Shown: positions 41,576 through 49,734 of the stretch, piece by piece
Layout: the number at the start of each line of letters is the position of its first letter
Position numbering within the stretch: position 1 is the stretch's first letter
Source of the DNA: an uncultured Neglectibacter sp.
GTDB taxonomy: Bacteria; Bacillota; Clostridia; Oscillospirales; Acutalibacteraceae
NCBI GenBank assembly: GCA_946554335.1
Contig: CAMNSA010000002.1
Coordinates: forward strand, 207,988 to 271,987
Length of the DNA stretch: 64,000 nucleotides
Reading direction: 5' to 3'
Notes under the pieces: model-generated
Told to the model about the DNA's origin: nothing
The model's input: only the letters and a program-made list of their open reading frames with translations
Databases searched by the model: none
Position numbers and translations under genes: made by a program

Positions 41576-41603
41576 TTTACTTTCCCCTCTGTTATGCTAT
41601 AAT
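41576..41603 (+). promoter_or_regulatory. Promoter of the zinc-ribbon gene
   Basis: TTTACT (41576-41581), 16 bases, TATAAT (41598-41603); the gene starts about 60 bases later behind AAAGGAGG. Confidence 0.65.
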
Positions 41604-41664
41604 ACAGTTAGAGAAAGCGAAGGCTTGAGCTTTCTTCCACCTATTTTAAAGGAGGTATCATTTC

Positions 41665-42027
41665 ATGGGTATTTTAGATGATGTGGTCATAAACGCAAAA
41701 TCAGCAGCGGAGGCTGTGGGCAAGAAGGCAGGACAGCTGGTGGATGTCTCCAAGCTGCGCATCAGCGCCGCAGAGATCAATTCCGAGATCACCAAGCGCT
41801 ATCAGGCCCTGGGCCAGTATGTTTACGAGGATCTTCGGGATAAGATCTCTGAGGACACCGAGGCTGCCGGGAAGGTAACGGAGCTGGATGAGTTGACCGC
41901 GCAGTACACCGCGGTGATGAAGGAGCTCAACGACAAGCAGAATCGCACCGTGTGCCCCTCCTGCGGAAAGCGCTGCTCTTCCGGGGACGCCTTCTGCTCT
42001 GTTTGCGGAACGAAGCTGGGCGAGTAA
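41665..42027 (+). CDS. Zinc-ribbon protein with N-terminal helical region
   Basis: A 120-residue protein: residues 1-90 are helical and amphipathic (VINAKSAAEAVGKKAGQLVDVSKLRISAAEIN), the C-terminal 30 residues form a zinc ribbon with CPSCGKRC and CSVCGTKLG. Similar small proteins are widespread in Clostridia with no known role. AAAGGAGG lies nine bases before the ATG, its own promoter precedes it and a terminator follows, so it is probably a monocistronic, well-expressed gene. Confidence 0.85.
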   Translation: MGILDDVVINAKSAAEAVGKKAGQLVDVSKLRISAAEINSEITKRYQALGQYVYEDLRDKISEDTEAAGKVTELDELTAQYTAVMKELNDKQNRTVCPSCGKRCSSGDAFCSVCGTKLGE

Positions 42028-42040
42028 AAAAGTAAAGAGA

Positions 42041-42080
42041 GGCCGGCAGACTCTTCCATCGAGAGGCTGTCGGCCTTTTT
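42041..42080 (+). terminator. Terminator after the zinc-ribbon gene
   Basis: GGCCGGCAG (42041-42049) pairs with CTGTCGGCC (42067-42075) through one G-U pair; an inner CTCT/AGAG extends the stem, and TTTTTCTCT follows. Confidence 0.85.
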
Positions 42081-42110
42081 CTCTAGAAAGCTTTGGAAGG
42101 AGTGTCAGGA

Positions 42111-44192
42111 ATGGAAGGAAGTTCATATTCTCCAAGCGAGAAGTCCATCTCCATGGAGGAGATCACGCTGGGGGTGTGCTATTACCCCGAGCACTGGCCG
42201 GAAAGCATGTGGGAAGAGGATCTGGACAGAATGCTGAAATCCGGTATCAGAGTCTGCCGGGTGGCGGAATTTGCCTGGAGTAAGTTTGAAAAGACAGAGG
42301 GCGTTTTCACCTTTGACTTTTTTGACCGGTTTCTGGACCTCGCCCAGAAAAAGGGAATGAAGGTCATCTTCTGCACACCCACGGCCACGCCTCCGGCCTG
42401 GCTGACAGAAAAGTATCCGGAGGCTTTAAACGCCTTTCCTGACGGCACTTTGGTGCGTCATGGGATGCGCGGCCATTGTAGCCATACCTCACCGGTGTTT
42501 TTAAGGCTTTGCGGACGGCTTGTGGAGGAGCTGGGGAGGCATTACGGCCCCCACCCCGCCATCATCGGCTGGCAGATTGACAACGAGCTTAACTGTGAGA
42601 CGAATATGTACTATTCCGAAAGCGATTCCAAGGCGTTTCGCGCCTATCTCAAAGAGAAATTCGGAACCCTGGAGCGTCTCAACGAGGCTATGGGCACCGT
42701 GTTCTGGAATCAGGAGTACACCAGCTGGGAGGAGCTGTTTGTAGCCCGCCCCACCCTGGCCAACTCTCCCAACCCCCATCTGCTGCTGGAGCAAAAACGC
42801 TTCGTCTCAGAGGCGACCATCGCATTTTGCAGGCTTCAGGCGGATATTTTGAAGAAGTACCGGAAGCCGGGGGACTTTATCACCACCAACGGTCTGTTTG
42901 GCCATCTGGATTATCCTCAGATGAACGAGGAGGGCCTGGACTTTATCACCTTTGACAGCTACCCCAATTTTGCCTATTCTCTGGACACGAGTGTGAACGC
43001 CAACGCCACAGCCTCCGGCAGGCTGCGGGACAGAAGCAGCGGGATTTCTCTGGCAAGGACCAGGTCGATCTCCTCCAATTTCGGGATCATGGAGCAGCAG
43101 TCCGGCGCGGGAGGCTGGCAGACCAGAATGCCCCAGCCCATCCCAAAGCCGGGGCAGATGCGCCTTTGGGCCATGCAGTCCATTGCCCACGGGGCGGATT
43201 ATGTCAGCTTTTTCAGATGGCGCACCTGCAATGTGGGAATGGAGATCTACTGGAACGGGATCCTGCCCTGGGACAATCGGGACAGCCGGCAGCTTCGAGA
43301 GCTTTCACAGCTTTCCGGGGAGGTGAAAAAGATCTCCCATCTGGCCGGGGGCCGTTATCAAGCCCGGGTGGCGGTGTGCTATCACTATGCTTCCGATTGG
43401 GATGGGGAGGGGGACATTTTCTACGGCCCCTTGAAGGAGCTTTCCACCACCAACTGGTTTGCCGCCTGTGAAGATCTCCATGCGCCGATGGATCTGTTCT
43501 GTCTGCGGGAGGACCTTCGCGGGGAGGACCTTTCAGGTTATGATCTGGTGGTGCTTCCCCATATCGCCCTGCTTTCCGAAAAGATCGCGGCGGCGCTTCA
43601 GGAATATGCGGAGCAGGGCGGCACGGTGGTGTTTGGAGCCAGAACAGGGTTTAAGGATGAATTCGGCCGCTGCCCCATGACTCCCACGCCCGGCCCCGCA
43701 GCGAAGCTTGTGGGCGGCTCGGTGCGGGAATACACCCTGTTGCCGGAAAACGCTCCGGAACAGGCGGAGCTATGGGGAGAGAGCGTCTCCATGCCCGGAG
43801 CCAATGAAATTCTGGAGGCGGAGGATTCCGAAGTGATCGCCCGCTATCAAACCGGATACTACGCGGGAGCTCCCGCCGCCATATGCAAAAAGCTCGGAAA
43901 AGGAAAGGCCGTCTATGTGGGCGGCGCCTTCTCAGAGGAGACGGCACGAGCCCTTCTGCGGGAGACGGGAATGGCAGAGCCCTACGGGGAGCTTTTCGCT
44001 CTCCCGGAGGAGATCGAACTGGCCGTCCGGGAAAAGGACGGAAAGCAGTATTTCTTCCTCTTAAACTACACCTCAGAGTCTCAGTCCTTTACCTGCCGGA
44101 AGCCCTTTATTCAGCTGCTCACCGGAGAGCGCTGGGAGGGCAGCGCGGCTCTTCCGCCCTATGGAGTCGCCGTGCTTTCCAAAGCGGAGTGA
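42111..44192 (+). CDS. GH42 beta-galactosidase
   Basis: A 693-residue glycoside hydrolase that removes terminal beta-galactose. GH42 marks: LGVCYYPEHWPESMWEEDLDRM at the barrel start, TATPPAWLTEKYPEAL, HPAIIGWQIDNELNC with the acid/base Glu, TFDSYPNF, and GIMEQQSGAGGW with the probable nucleophile Glu. A trimerisation-like domain (about residues 420-620, with DLVVLPHIALLS and GGTVVFGARTG) and a small beta-sandwich end follow. No signal peptide, so it acts on imported galactosides; the GH4 alpha-galactosidase at 59.6 kb fits the same lifestyle. Start at ATG 42111 behind GGAAGGAG. Confidence 0.95.
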   Translation: MEGSSYSPSEKSISMEEITLGVCYYPEHWPESMWEEDLDRMLKSGIRVCRVAEFAWSKFEKTEGVFTFDFFDRFLDLAQKKGMKVIFCTPTATPPAWLTEKYPEALNAFPDGTLVRHGMRGHCSHTSPVFLRLCGRLVEELGRHYGPHPAIIGWQIDNELNCETNMYYSESDSKAFRAYLKEKFGTLERLNEAMGTVFWNQEYTSWEELFVARPTLANSPNPHLLLEQKRFVSEATIAFCRLQADILKKYRKPGDFITTNGLFGHLDYPQMNEEGLDFITFDSYPNFAYSLDTSVNANATASGRLRDRSSGISLARTRSISSNFGIMEQQSGAGGWQTRMPQPIPKPGQMRLWAMQSIAHGADYVSFFRWRTCNVGMEIYWNGILPWDNRDSRQLRELSQLSGEVKKISHLAGGRYQARVAVCYHYASDWDGEGDIFYGPLKELSTTNWFAACEDLHAPMDLFCLREDLRGEDLSGYDLVVLPHIALLSEKIAAALQEYAEQGGTVVFGARTGFKDEFGRCPMTPTPGPAAKLVGGSVREYTLLPENAPEQAELWGESVSMPGANEILEAEDSEVIARYQTGYYAGAPAAICKKLGKGKAVYVGGAFSEETARALLRETGMAEPYGELFALPEEIELAVREKDGKQYFFLLNYTSESQSFTCRKPFIQLLTGERWEGSAALPPYGVAVLSKAE

Positions 44193-44213
44193 TCGAAAAG
44201 CCGCCAAGCTAAA

Positions 44214-44253
44214 AAGCCGCTGAGTCAGATACTTGTATCTGACTCAGCGGCTT
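44214..44253 (+). terminator. Terminator after the GH42 gene
   Basis: A 19-base perfect stem (44214-44232 with 44235-44253) with a minimal TT loop. It lies at the left edge of a dispersed repeat copy (AGTTGTTAG follows at once), the same arrangement as behind asnS. Confidence 0.85.
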
Positions 44254-44525
44254 AGTTGTTAGATTATAGATATTTGTCGTTAGAAAGAGCCTTGGCTCCC
44301 CGTTGGTAGTTGTTAGCCCTTAGTAATTAGTTGTTAGAAAGCCTTAGGCTCCCTTGTGTAAAGGGCGGTGTGTCCCGGTGGGGGGAAGATTGCCAGTGGC
44401 AATCGTTCTGACCCAACCGAGCCGGCAGGCGGGAAAGCTGAGACGCTGGCGCAGAGCACCTGGAGATGAAACCTTGTACTTTTCAATAACTGACATCAAA
44501 AATCTAAAGACTGGAAGCCAAAAAA
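44254..44525. repeat. Dispersed intergenic repeat, copy 5
   Basis: Roughly 270 bases without a gene. TTGTTAG-type units at the left, then a 58-base module at 44374-44431 that matches the reverse complement of 49980-50037 with about three mismatches. The module contains GATTGCC-AGT-GGCAATC, a perfect 7-bp hairpin at 44388-44404. The right third (about 44460-44525) shows nothing I recognise. Confidence 0.75.
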
Positions 44526-44526
44526 G

Positions 44527-44551
44527 CTGACGCGCAAGCGTCAGTTCTTTT
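44527..44551 (+). terminator. Small hairpin with T-rich tail
   Basis: CTGACGC-GCAA-GCGTCAG (44527-44544) followed by TTCTTTTG, upstream of the flippase gene; possibly the end of a transcript entering from the repeat region. Confidence 0.6.
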
Positions 44552-44603
44552 GAGTCCCTTTTTCTCATAAGTATCACCCAGCGAGAAAAAGGAGCTGATA
44601 CAG

Positions 44604-46364
44604 TTGAAAAAAAGCGGCGGGAAAGAGAGAAAGGCGCAAAGCTTTTTGCAGGGGGCGCTGGTGCTTACGGCGGGAATGGCCGTGGTAAAGGTGATCGGGG
44701 CGTTGTTCAAGATCCCGCTCAAACGGGTGATCGGGGAATACGGAATGGGGATTTTCAACTCGGCCTACAGCTTCTACGGGCCTGTTTTCAGCCTGGCCAC
44801 GGCCGGGCTGCCGGTTGCCGTAGCGCGCCTGGTGGCGGAAAACAGCGCGGTGGGAAGATGGAACGATATCAGGCGGATCCGGCGCCTTGCTTTACCCCTG
44901 TTTTTACTGCTGGGAGCTGCGGGTATGCTTTTGATAACGCTGTTTGCTCCGCTTTATTGCGGCAATACCGCGGGGGGCAGCTTTGCGCTTCCCGCCATGC
45001 TTTCCCTGGCCCCGGCCATCTTGTTCGCCTGCGGAGCTTCGGCTTTTCGGGGGTACTACACAGGCCTTCAGAACATGATCCCTACGGCGGTTTCGGAGGT
45101 CATAGAGGCCCTTGCTAAACTGCTTTTGGGGCTTTCAACGGCCTGCTGGGCCATCTCCCAGGGCCAAAAGCAATTTGCGCAGCAGGGAAGGGTGTTCTTT
45201 GTTACGCCCGCTTCCCAGGAGGAAGCGGTGTTCTGGATCCTCTCCTTCGCGGCGGCGGGAGCGGTGCTGGGGGTCACAATGGGCTCAGTGTTTTCTTTTC
45301 TCTATCTCGCTTTGTACCGGTGGTTCCACCGTGGGGAGGAGGATCCTGCCCGGCTTTCCGGCGCGCCCGCCGCCCTTCCCCAAAAAGAACTGAAAAAAAA
45401 GCTTTTGCTTACGGCGCTGCCCATTGCCCTGGGGTCTGTCGCCTCCAACGCGGCGGGTCTGATCGACGCCGCGCTGCTGCAAAGACAGACGGCGAAGCTG
45501 CTGGAAACAGAACCGGCGGCGATGAAGCTCCTCTACGGCGCAAATGTCCCCGCCCTGTATTGGAGGGATCCGGGCTCTGCCGCCACATTCCTCTATGGCT
45601 GTTACACTCTGGCGATGACGGTGTACCTTTTGGTGCCTGCCGTTACCCAGGCTTTTGGGGTGAGCGCCCTGCCCAGCGTGACGCGGGCCTGGGCAAAGGG
45701 CGGAAAGAAGGTACAAAAGCAGAGTATGGAAACGGTGATGAGGCTTTCCGCGCTGTTCTGCTTTCCGATGGGGATCGGGCTCAGCGCTTTGTCGGGGCCG
45801 ATCACCCGCGTGCTTTACGGTGAAGGAGACTCCGCCTCTGTGATCGCGGGGGTGTTGTTTTTACTGGGATTTGCCTCACTGCCCACTGCTATGAGCACGC
45901 CCTTTGCCAGCATGCTCCAGGCAGTGGGCAGGGTAGACCTCCCGGTGAAGCTGCTTTTTGGGGCGATGGGCATTAAGCTTGTGGTCAGCTTCGTCCTGAG
46001 CGGCGTTGTTCAGGTCAATATTTTAGGAGCGGCGCTGGGAACGCTTTTTTGCTATCTCTTTCTATTCTTTTCCCAGCTGCGGTGTCTGCAAAGGGAAACG
46101 GGGCTATCCTTTTCACCTATGCTGTTTTTGAAGCCTCTCATTGCTTCCCTCCTGTGCGGGCTGACGGCGAAAACAGTCTATGATTTTCTTTCCCGGCTGA
46201 TCGGGGGAGGGATGCTTCTGCCCTTGGCCGCCGGTGTGGGAAGCGCGGCGATGATTTATCTGGCTTTTCTGTTTCTGATGGGCGGAATAGAAAAATCTGA
46301 CCTTCTCATGCTGCCCAAGGGACAAAAAATTGCGAAAATACTTGAAAAACAAGATGAAATGTGA
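44604..46364 (+). CDS. SpoVB/MurJ-like polysaccharide flippase
   Basis: A 586-residue membrane protein of the MOP exporter superfamily with about 14 hydrophobic segments. The N-terminal signature SFLQGALVLTAGMAVVKVIGALFKIPLKRVIGEYGMGIFNSAY, then GLPVAVARLVAE and FRGYYTGLQNMIPTAVSEVIEA, is characteristic of the SpoVB-like proteins of spore formers, which flip lipid-linked precursors for cortex or cell-wall synthesis. The substrate is not determined. Translation starts at TTG 44604, ten bases after AAAAAGGAG. Clustering with yabP/yabQ downstream supports a sporulation or envelope role. Confidence 0.85.
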   Translation: MKKSGGKERKAQSFLQGALVLTAGMAVVKVIGALFKIPLKRVIGEYGMGIFNSAYSFYGPVFSLATAGLPVAVARLVAENSAVGRWNDIRRIRRLALPLFLLLGAAGMLLITLFAPLYCGNTAGGSFALPAMLSLAPAILFACGASAFRGYYTGLQNMIPTAVSEVIEALAKLLLGLSTACWAISQGQKQFAQQGRVFFVTPASQEEAVFWILSFAAAGAVLGVTMGSVFSFLYLALYRWFHRGEEDPARLSGAPAALPQKELKKKLLLTALPIALGSVASNAAGLIDAALLQRQTAKLLETEPAAMKLLYGANVPALYWRDPGSAATFLYGCYTLAMTVYLLVPAVTQAFGVSALPSVTRAWAKGGKKVQKQSMETVMRLSALFCFPMGIGLSALSGPITRVLYGEGDSASVIAGVLFLLGFASLPTAMSTPFASMLQAVGRVDLPVKLLFGAMGIKLVVSFVLSGVVQVNILGAALGTLFCYLFLFFSQLRCLQRETGLSFSPMLFLKPLIASLLCGLTAKTVYDFLSRLIGGGMLLPLAAGVGSAAMIYLAFLFLMGGIEKSDLLMLPKGQKIAKILEKQDEM

Positions 46365-46370
46365 TATGAT
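46342..46370 (+). promoter_or_regulatory. HU gene promoter
   Basis: TTGAAA (46342-46347), 17 bases, TATGAT (46365-46370), overlapping the end of the flippase gene. The 110-base leader up to the HU start holds no clear element. Confidence 0.75.
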
Positions 46371-46482
46371 TGCAAATGTTACAGGCTTTCTGGGTAAAAA
46401 TAAGGAAAGCGTCGTGATTTGAGCGGGTCGAACAGCGTGATGAATAAGGCGACGCCGCATAAAAAAATGGAGGTTTCAAACA

Positions 46483-46761
46483 ATGAACAAATCCGAATTG
46501 ATTGCTGCCGTTGCAGCAAAAGCAGAGATCGCGAAGAAGGATGCTGACGCTGCCGTTAACGCAGTGATCGAGTCTATCACCGAGACCCTGAAGAAGGGCG
46601 ATCGGATCCAGTTGGTTGGCTTTGGCACTTTTGAGGTGCGTGAGCGCGGCGCCCGTACCGGTCGTGACCCCAGAACCAATAAGGAGATCAAGATCCCCGC
46701 TTCTAAGGCTCCCGCTTTCAAGGCCGGCAAGGCCCTGAAGGACACGGTAAACGGCAAGTAA
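46483..46761 (+). CDS. hup: HU-family nucleoid DNA-binding protein
   Basis: A 92-residue histone-like protein that bends and coats DNA. The full HU pattern is present: [25 protein letters not shown] (helical dimer part), [35 protein letters not shown] (beta arms, with the intercalating proline region) and [20 protein letters not shown] precedes the start. Its codon use looks biased to frequent codons, matching a highly expressed gene. The HU-rqcP-yabP-yabQ-divIC order is conserved in sporulating Clostridia. Confidence 0.97.
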   Translation: MNKSELIAAVAAKAEIAKKDADAAVNAVIESITETLKKGDRIQLVGFGTFEVRERGARTGRDPRTNKEIKIPASKAPAFKAGKALKDTVNGK

Positions 46762-46781
46762 GGTTTATCCGTCATTCTTTT

Positions 46782-46815
46782 GCAGGTCCGGTATTGCTCC
46801 GGGCCTGCATTTTGT
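46782..46815 (+). terminator. Terminator between HU and rqcP
   Basis: GCAGGTCCGG and CCGGGCCTGC flank a TATTGCT loop, with TTTTG behind. It should insulate the highly expressed HU gene while allowing read-through. Confidence 0.8.
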
Positions 46816-46833
46816 TATAGAAAGGAACTTTTT

Positions 46834-47079
46834 ATGCGGTTGGATAAATTTTTGAAGGTATCACGGATCATCAAAAGAAGGACCGTGGCCAACGAGGCCT
46901 GTGACGCCGGGAGAGTACAGGTCAACGGAAAACCGGCCAGGGCTTCCTATGAGGTCAAGGTGAACGATGTTTTGGAGATCGCCCTGGGGGAGCGGATGAT
47001 CCGGGCAAAGGTGCTGAGTGTTTCGGAATACGCCAAAAAGGAGGAGGCGCCCCAGCTTTACGAGATCCTTTCGGAATAA
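46834..47079 (+). CDS. rqcP: RqcP (YabO) S4-domain ribosome quality-control factor
   Basis: An 81-residue S4 protein starting MRLDKFLKVSRIIKRRTVANEACDAGRVQVNGKPAR, the diagnostic RqcP/YabO sequence. In Bacillus it cooperates with RqcH to elongate C-terminal alanine tails on stalled 50S-peptidyl-tRNA. The rest (VKVNDVLEIALGERMI, AKVLSV) completes the S4 fold. Start at 46834 behind AAAGGAA. It lies 80 bases before yabP. Confidence 0.94.
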   Translation: MRLDKFLKVSRIIKRRTVANEACDAGRVQVNGKPARASYEVKVNDVLEIALGERMIRAKVLSVSEYAKKEEAPQLYEILSE

Positions 47080-47159
47080 GCACAGAAGCTTTCGCATATA
47101 TCTTTTTTGATCACGCCGCGGGGGTTTTTCACCGTGACAAATCAAAAAAGGAATGATGG

Positions 47160-47438
47160 ATGATGCCAGAACAGCAAAAGGCCTTGAAAAAGCATGAGCT
47201 TCGCATCGAATCAAGAGAGCGGCTCACTGCCAGCGGGATCTGCCGAGTGGACTTTTTCAGCGAAGAGCTGATCACAGCTCAAACAGACCTGGGGCAGCTC
47301 AATATTAAGGGGGAAAACCTGCACATTGACAGCCTGAACGCGGATACCGGAGATATGCTGGTGCTGGGAAAGATCGCGGCGCTTTCCTATACAGAGGCAA
47401 GCCCTGCCCTCTCCTTTTTCGGCAGGCTGTTTAAATGA
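47160..47438 (+). CDS. yabP: Sporulation protein YabP
   Basis: A 92-residue YabP/YqfC-family protein with HELRIESRERLTASGICRVDFFSEELI, LGQLNIKGENLHIDSLNADTGDMLVLGKI and the C-terminal SFFGRLFK. YabP is needed for cortex assembly in Bacillus spores. ATGATG permits two adjacent starts. The stop overlaps the yabQ start in ATGA. Confidence 0.93.
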   Translation: MMPEQQKALKKHELRIESRERLTASGICRVDFFSEELITAQTDLGQLNIKGENLHIDSLNADTGDMLVLGKIAALSYTEASPALSFFGRLFK

Positions 47439-47875
47439 GCGATTTCGCGCTGCGCTGTACCTTTTTGTGCCTGATCTCCGGCGGTGCTTTGGGAGCGCTT
47501 TTTTTGCTGTGCAAGGTGCTGCGCATGGGATTGGGGCTTGGAAAATGGGCCGTGGCTGTTCTGGATATTCTCTTCTGCCTTTTTGCCTCTGTGACGGCGT
47601 TTCTCTGCGCCCTGGCCATCGACAGCGGGAGGCTCCGCTTTTTTCAGGCGGCGCTCCAGCTGCTGGGCGGAGTGAGCGTGGTGCTGGTGTTTGATCCGTT
47701 TGTATCAAAGGGCGCAAGAGGGCTTCGCTTTCTGCTGGAAAAGGGGAAAAGGGGGTTTCCCCACTGCGGGGAAAGGATCCGCAGCCTGTTCCCTGAAAAG
47801 AAGAGGCAAAAAAGGAGCCTGCGACGCAGAAAAAGTTGGAAGAAATCCGAAAAGGGTCTTGAAAAACTTATGTAG
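47435..47875 (+). CDS. yabQ: Spore cortex membrane protein YabQ
   Basis: A 146-residue membrane protein with about three to four hydrophobic segments (residues 8-28, 33-60, 70-90) and a long basic C-terminal tail (KKRQKRSLRRRKSWKK). Position directly after yabP, with a four-base overlap, and topology identify it as YabQ, which localises to the outer forespore membrane and is required for cortex formation. Sequence conservation in this family is low, so gene order carries much of the weight. Confidence 0.88.
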   Translation: MSDFALRCTFLCLISGGALGALFLLCKVLRMGLGLGKWAVAVLDILFCLFASVTAFLCALAIDSGRLRFFQAALQLLGGVSVVLVFDPFVSKGARGLRFLLEKGKRGFPHCGERIRSLFPEKKRQKRSLRRRKSWKKSEKGLEKLM

Positions 47876-47888
47876 ACTAGTATATAAT
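47859..47888 (+). promoter_or_regulatory. Promoter of divIC
   Basis: TTGAAA (47859-47864), 18 bases, TATAAT (47883-47888), within and just after the end of yabQ; this allows divIC to be expressed in vegetative cells independent of the spore genes. Confidence 0.7.
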
Positions 47889-47926
47889 AGGAAATTGAGA
47901 AATAGTCTGAATCGGGAGGTGGCCCC

Positions 47927-48229
47927 GTGTACGAGATCAAGACAGAAAAATATCGGGGCAGCCTGATCCTGAAAATTGCGGTGTTCTGCTTTGCCTTGTT
48001 TTTCATCGCGTCTTTGATCGGACAGCAGTTTCAGATCAGAGAGAAGCAGGGAAAGCTGGAAGATCTCCAATTACAATTAAAGACGCAGCAGATCAAAAAC
48101 GAGGAACTGGAAAACTCTCTGAAGCAGGACGGGAACCTGGCGGACTATGCGGAAAAGGTCGCCAGACGGGACCTGGATTATGCCAAGTCGGGAGAACGGG
48201 TCTTTGTGGATGTCGGGGGAACTGACTGA
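47927..48229 (+). CDS. divIC: Septum formation initiator DivIC/FtsB
   Basis: A 100-residue bitopic protein: short cytoplasmic start, one membrane segment (LILKIAVFCFALFFIASLI), a coiled coil (QIREKQGKLEDLQLQLKTQQIKNEELENSL) and an extracellular C-terminus with YAEKVARRDLDYAKSGERVFVDV. This is the FtsB/DivIC plan; it joins FtsL and DivIB in the divisome. GTG start at 47927 behind GGGAGG. It lies next to yabQ as in B. subtilis. Confidence 0.93.
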   Translation: MYEIKTEKYRGSLILKIAVFCFALFFIASLIGQQFQIREKQGKLEDLQLQLKTQQIKNEELENSLKQDGNLADYAEKVARRDLDYAKSGERVFVDVGGTD

Positions 48230-48274
48230 TCTGTTAATTTAGATTCGGCATAGCCGAGGAGGATTTTGCTTTTT

Positions 48275-48769
48275 ATGCAGCTTGAGGTTGGAGAGATCTA
48301 TGAGGGAAAGGTGACGGGAATCACCAAGTTCGGCGCGTTTGTCACATTTGAGAACGGACAGACAGGAATGGTACATATTTCCGAAGTGGCGCCCACCTTT
48401 GTAAACGAGATCAAGGATTTCGTCACAGAGGGGCAGATGGTGAAGGTGAAGGTGCTTTCCATCAGCGAAGAGGGAAAGGTGAGCCTCTCCATGAAGAAGG
48501 CTCTGCCGGAGGATCAGCAGCGCAGGCCGGAAAAGAAGGATGGCTTCCGCAGGGATAACAGGCCCCGCACTCCCAGACCGCCCCGCCCCACCCCCCCGCA
48601 AGGCCCTGCCAGGCCCGGCGACTTTGAGTGGCAAAGCCGCAAAAACGACAGCGGCAGCTTCGAAGATATGATGTCCCGCTTTAAGCAGCTGAGCGATGAG
48701 AAGATCTCTGACCTGAAGAGAGGCAACGAGACCCGCCGGGGGTATTCCCGCCGGGGGCAGCAAAAATAA
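48275..48769 (+). CDS. S1 RNA-binding domain protein (YabR-like)
   Basis: A 164-residue protein with one S1 domain (residues 1-75): VGEIYEGKVTGITKFGAFVTFENGQTGMVHISEVA and VKVKVLSISEEGKVSLSMK. The remaining half is a basic, proline- and arginine-rich tail (RPRTPRPPRPTPPQGP) ending RRGYSRRGQQK, likely disordered and RNA-binding. Bacillus YabR follows divIC in the same order. Start at ATG 48275, twelve bases after GAGGAGG. Role in translation or RNA decay is presumed. Confidence 0.9.
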   Translation: MQLEVGEIYEGKVTGITKFGAFVTFENGQTGMVHISEVAPTFVNEIKDFVTEGQMVKVKVLSISEEGKVSLSMKKALPEDQQRRPEKKDGFRRDNRPRTPRPPRPTPPQGPARPGDFEWQSRKNDSGSFEDMMSRFKQLSDEKISDLKRGNETRRGYSRRGQQK

Positions 48770-48780
48770 ATAAGGCAGAG

Positions 48781-48815
48781 TCCGGGAGCACGCGCGCCGT
48801 GTTCCCGGATTTTTT
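48781..48815 (+). terminator. Terminator after the S1-domain gene
   Basis: TCCGGGAGCACG pairs with CGTGTTCCCGGA (one G-T pair) around CGCGC, followed by TTTTTTG. Confidence 0.93.
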
Positions 48816-48868
48816 GAAGAGATCCCCACCGGGAACGGGAGATAACCAGCGGAAGGGAAGGAAAAAAC

Positions 48869-49708
48869 ATGAGAACGATTTTGGCGAAAGACATTGAGGA
48901 GACGGTAAAGTGTCTGTGCATTGAGGCGAACCGGGAACTGCCCCCGGCGCTGGAAAAGGTCCTGCGCAGAAGAGAAGAGGAGGAGGACGACCCCAGGGCT
49001 CAGGCCATTCTGTGTGATCTTTGCCGGAATCTGGACGCTGCCCGGGAAATGCAGATCCCCATCTGTCAGGATACCGGAATGGCGGTGGTGTTCGCCGAAG
49101 TGGGGCAGGAGCTTCACATTGAGGGAGGCTTTGAAGAGTCGGTCAATCGGGGCGTGAGCAGGGGCTATACCGAGGGCCTTTTGCGCTGTTCTGTGGTGAA
49201 GGATCCCCTGCGCAGGGAAAACAGCGGGGACAATACCCCGGCCGTGATTCATACCCGCCTGGTGCCCGGAGACCGGCTGCGTCTCACGGTGGCTCCCAAG
49301 GGCTTTGGCAGTGAAAATATGAGCCGGGTGCGGATGTTTACCCCTGCCGCCTCCCCGGAGGATATTATCGATTTTGTAGTGCAGTCGATAACGATCGCGG
49401 GAAGCAATCCCTGCCCGCCCGTCGTGGTGGGTGTGGGCATAGGAGGCGACTTTGAACTTTGCGCCCATCTTGCCAAGAAGGCCCTGTGCAGGGAAGTCTC
49501 ACAGCCTAACCCGGATCCCTATTACGCCGATTTGGAAAAGCGGATGCTCACAGCGGTGAACGGCACCGGAGTGGGTCCTCAGGGCTTTGGGGGAGAAACC
49601 ACCGCCCTGGGCGTCAATATTGAAGTGTTCCCAACCCATATCGCCGGGCTGCCCGTGGCGGTCAATATGGGCTGTCATGTGACCCGGCACAAGGAAGTTG
49701 TGCTGTGA
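48869..49708 (+). CDS. Class I fumarate hydratase/tartrate dehydratase alpha subunit
   Basis: A 279-residue subunit of the oxygen-sensitive iron-sulfur hydro-lyase family that interconverts fumarate and malate (or tartrate and oxaloacetate). Cluster cysteines are seen at IPICQDTGMAVVF, SNPCPPVVVGVGIGG and the C-terminal NMGCHVTRHKEVVL; GDNTPAVIHTRLVPGD and GTGVGPQGFGGETTALGV are family blocks. In anaerobes alpha and beta subunits are usually adjacent. Here the gene is followed only by repeats and the CRISPR array; the beta subunit is not in the window, so either it lies elsewhere or it was lost. Confidence 0.93.
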   Translation: MRTILAKDIEETVKCLCIEANRELPPALEKVLRRREEEEDDPRAQAILCDLCRNLDAAREMQIPICQDTGMAVVFAEVGQELHIEGGFEESVNRGVSRGYTEGLLRCSVVKDPLRRENSGDNTPAVIHTRLVPGDRLRLTVAPKGFGSENMSRVRMFTPAASPEDIIDFVVQSITIAGSNPCPPVVVGVGIGGDFELCAHLAKKALCREVSQPNPDPYYADLEKRMLTAVNGTGVGPQGFGGETTALGVNIEVFPTHIAGLPVAVNMGCHVTRHKEVVL

Positions 49709-49734
49709 AGACGGATGTGCGAGAAAAAAGCGCT

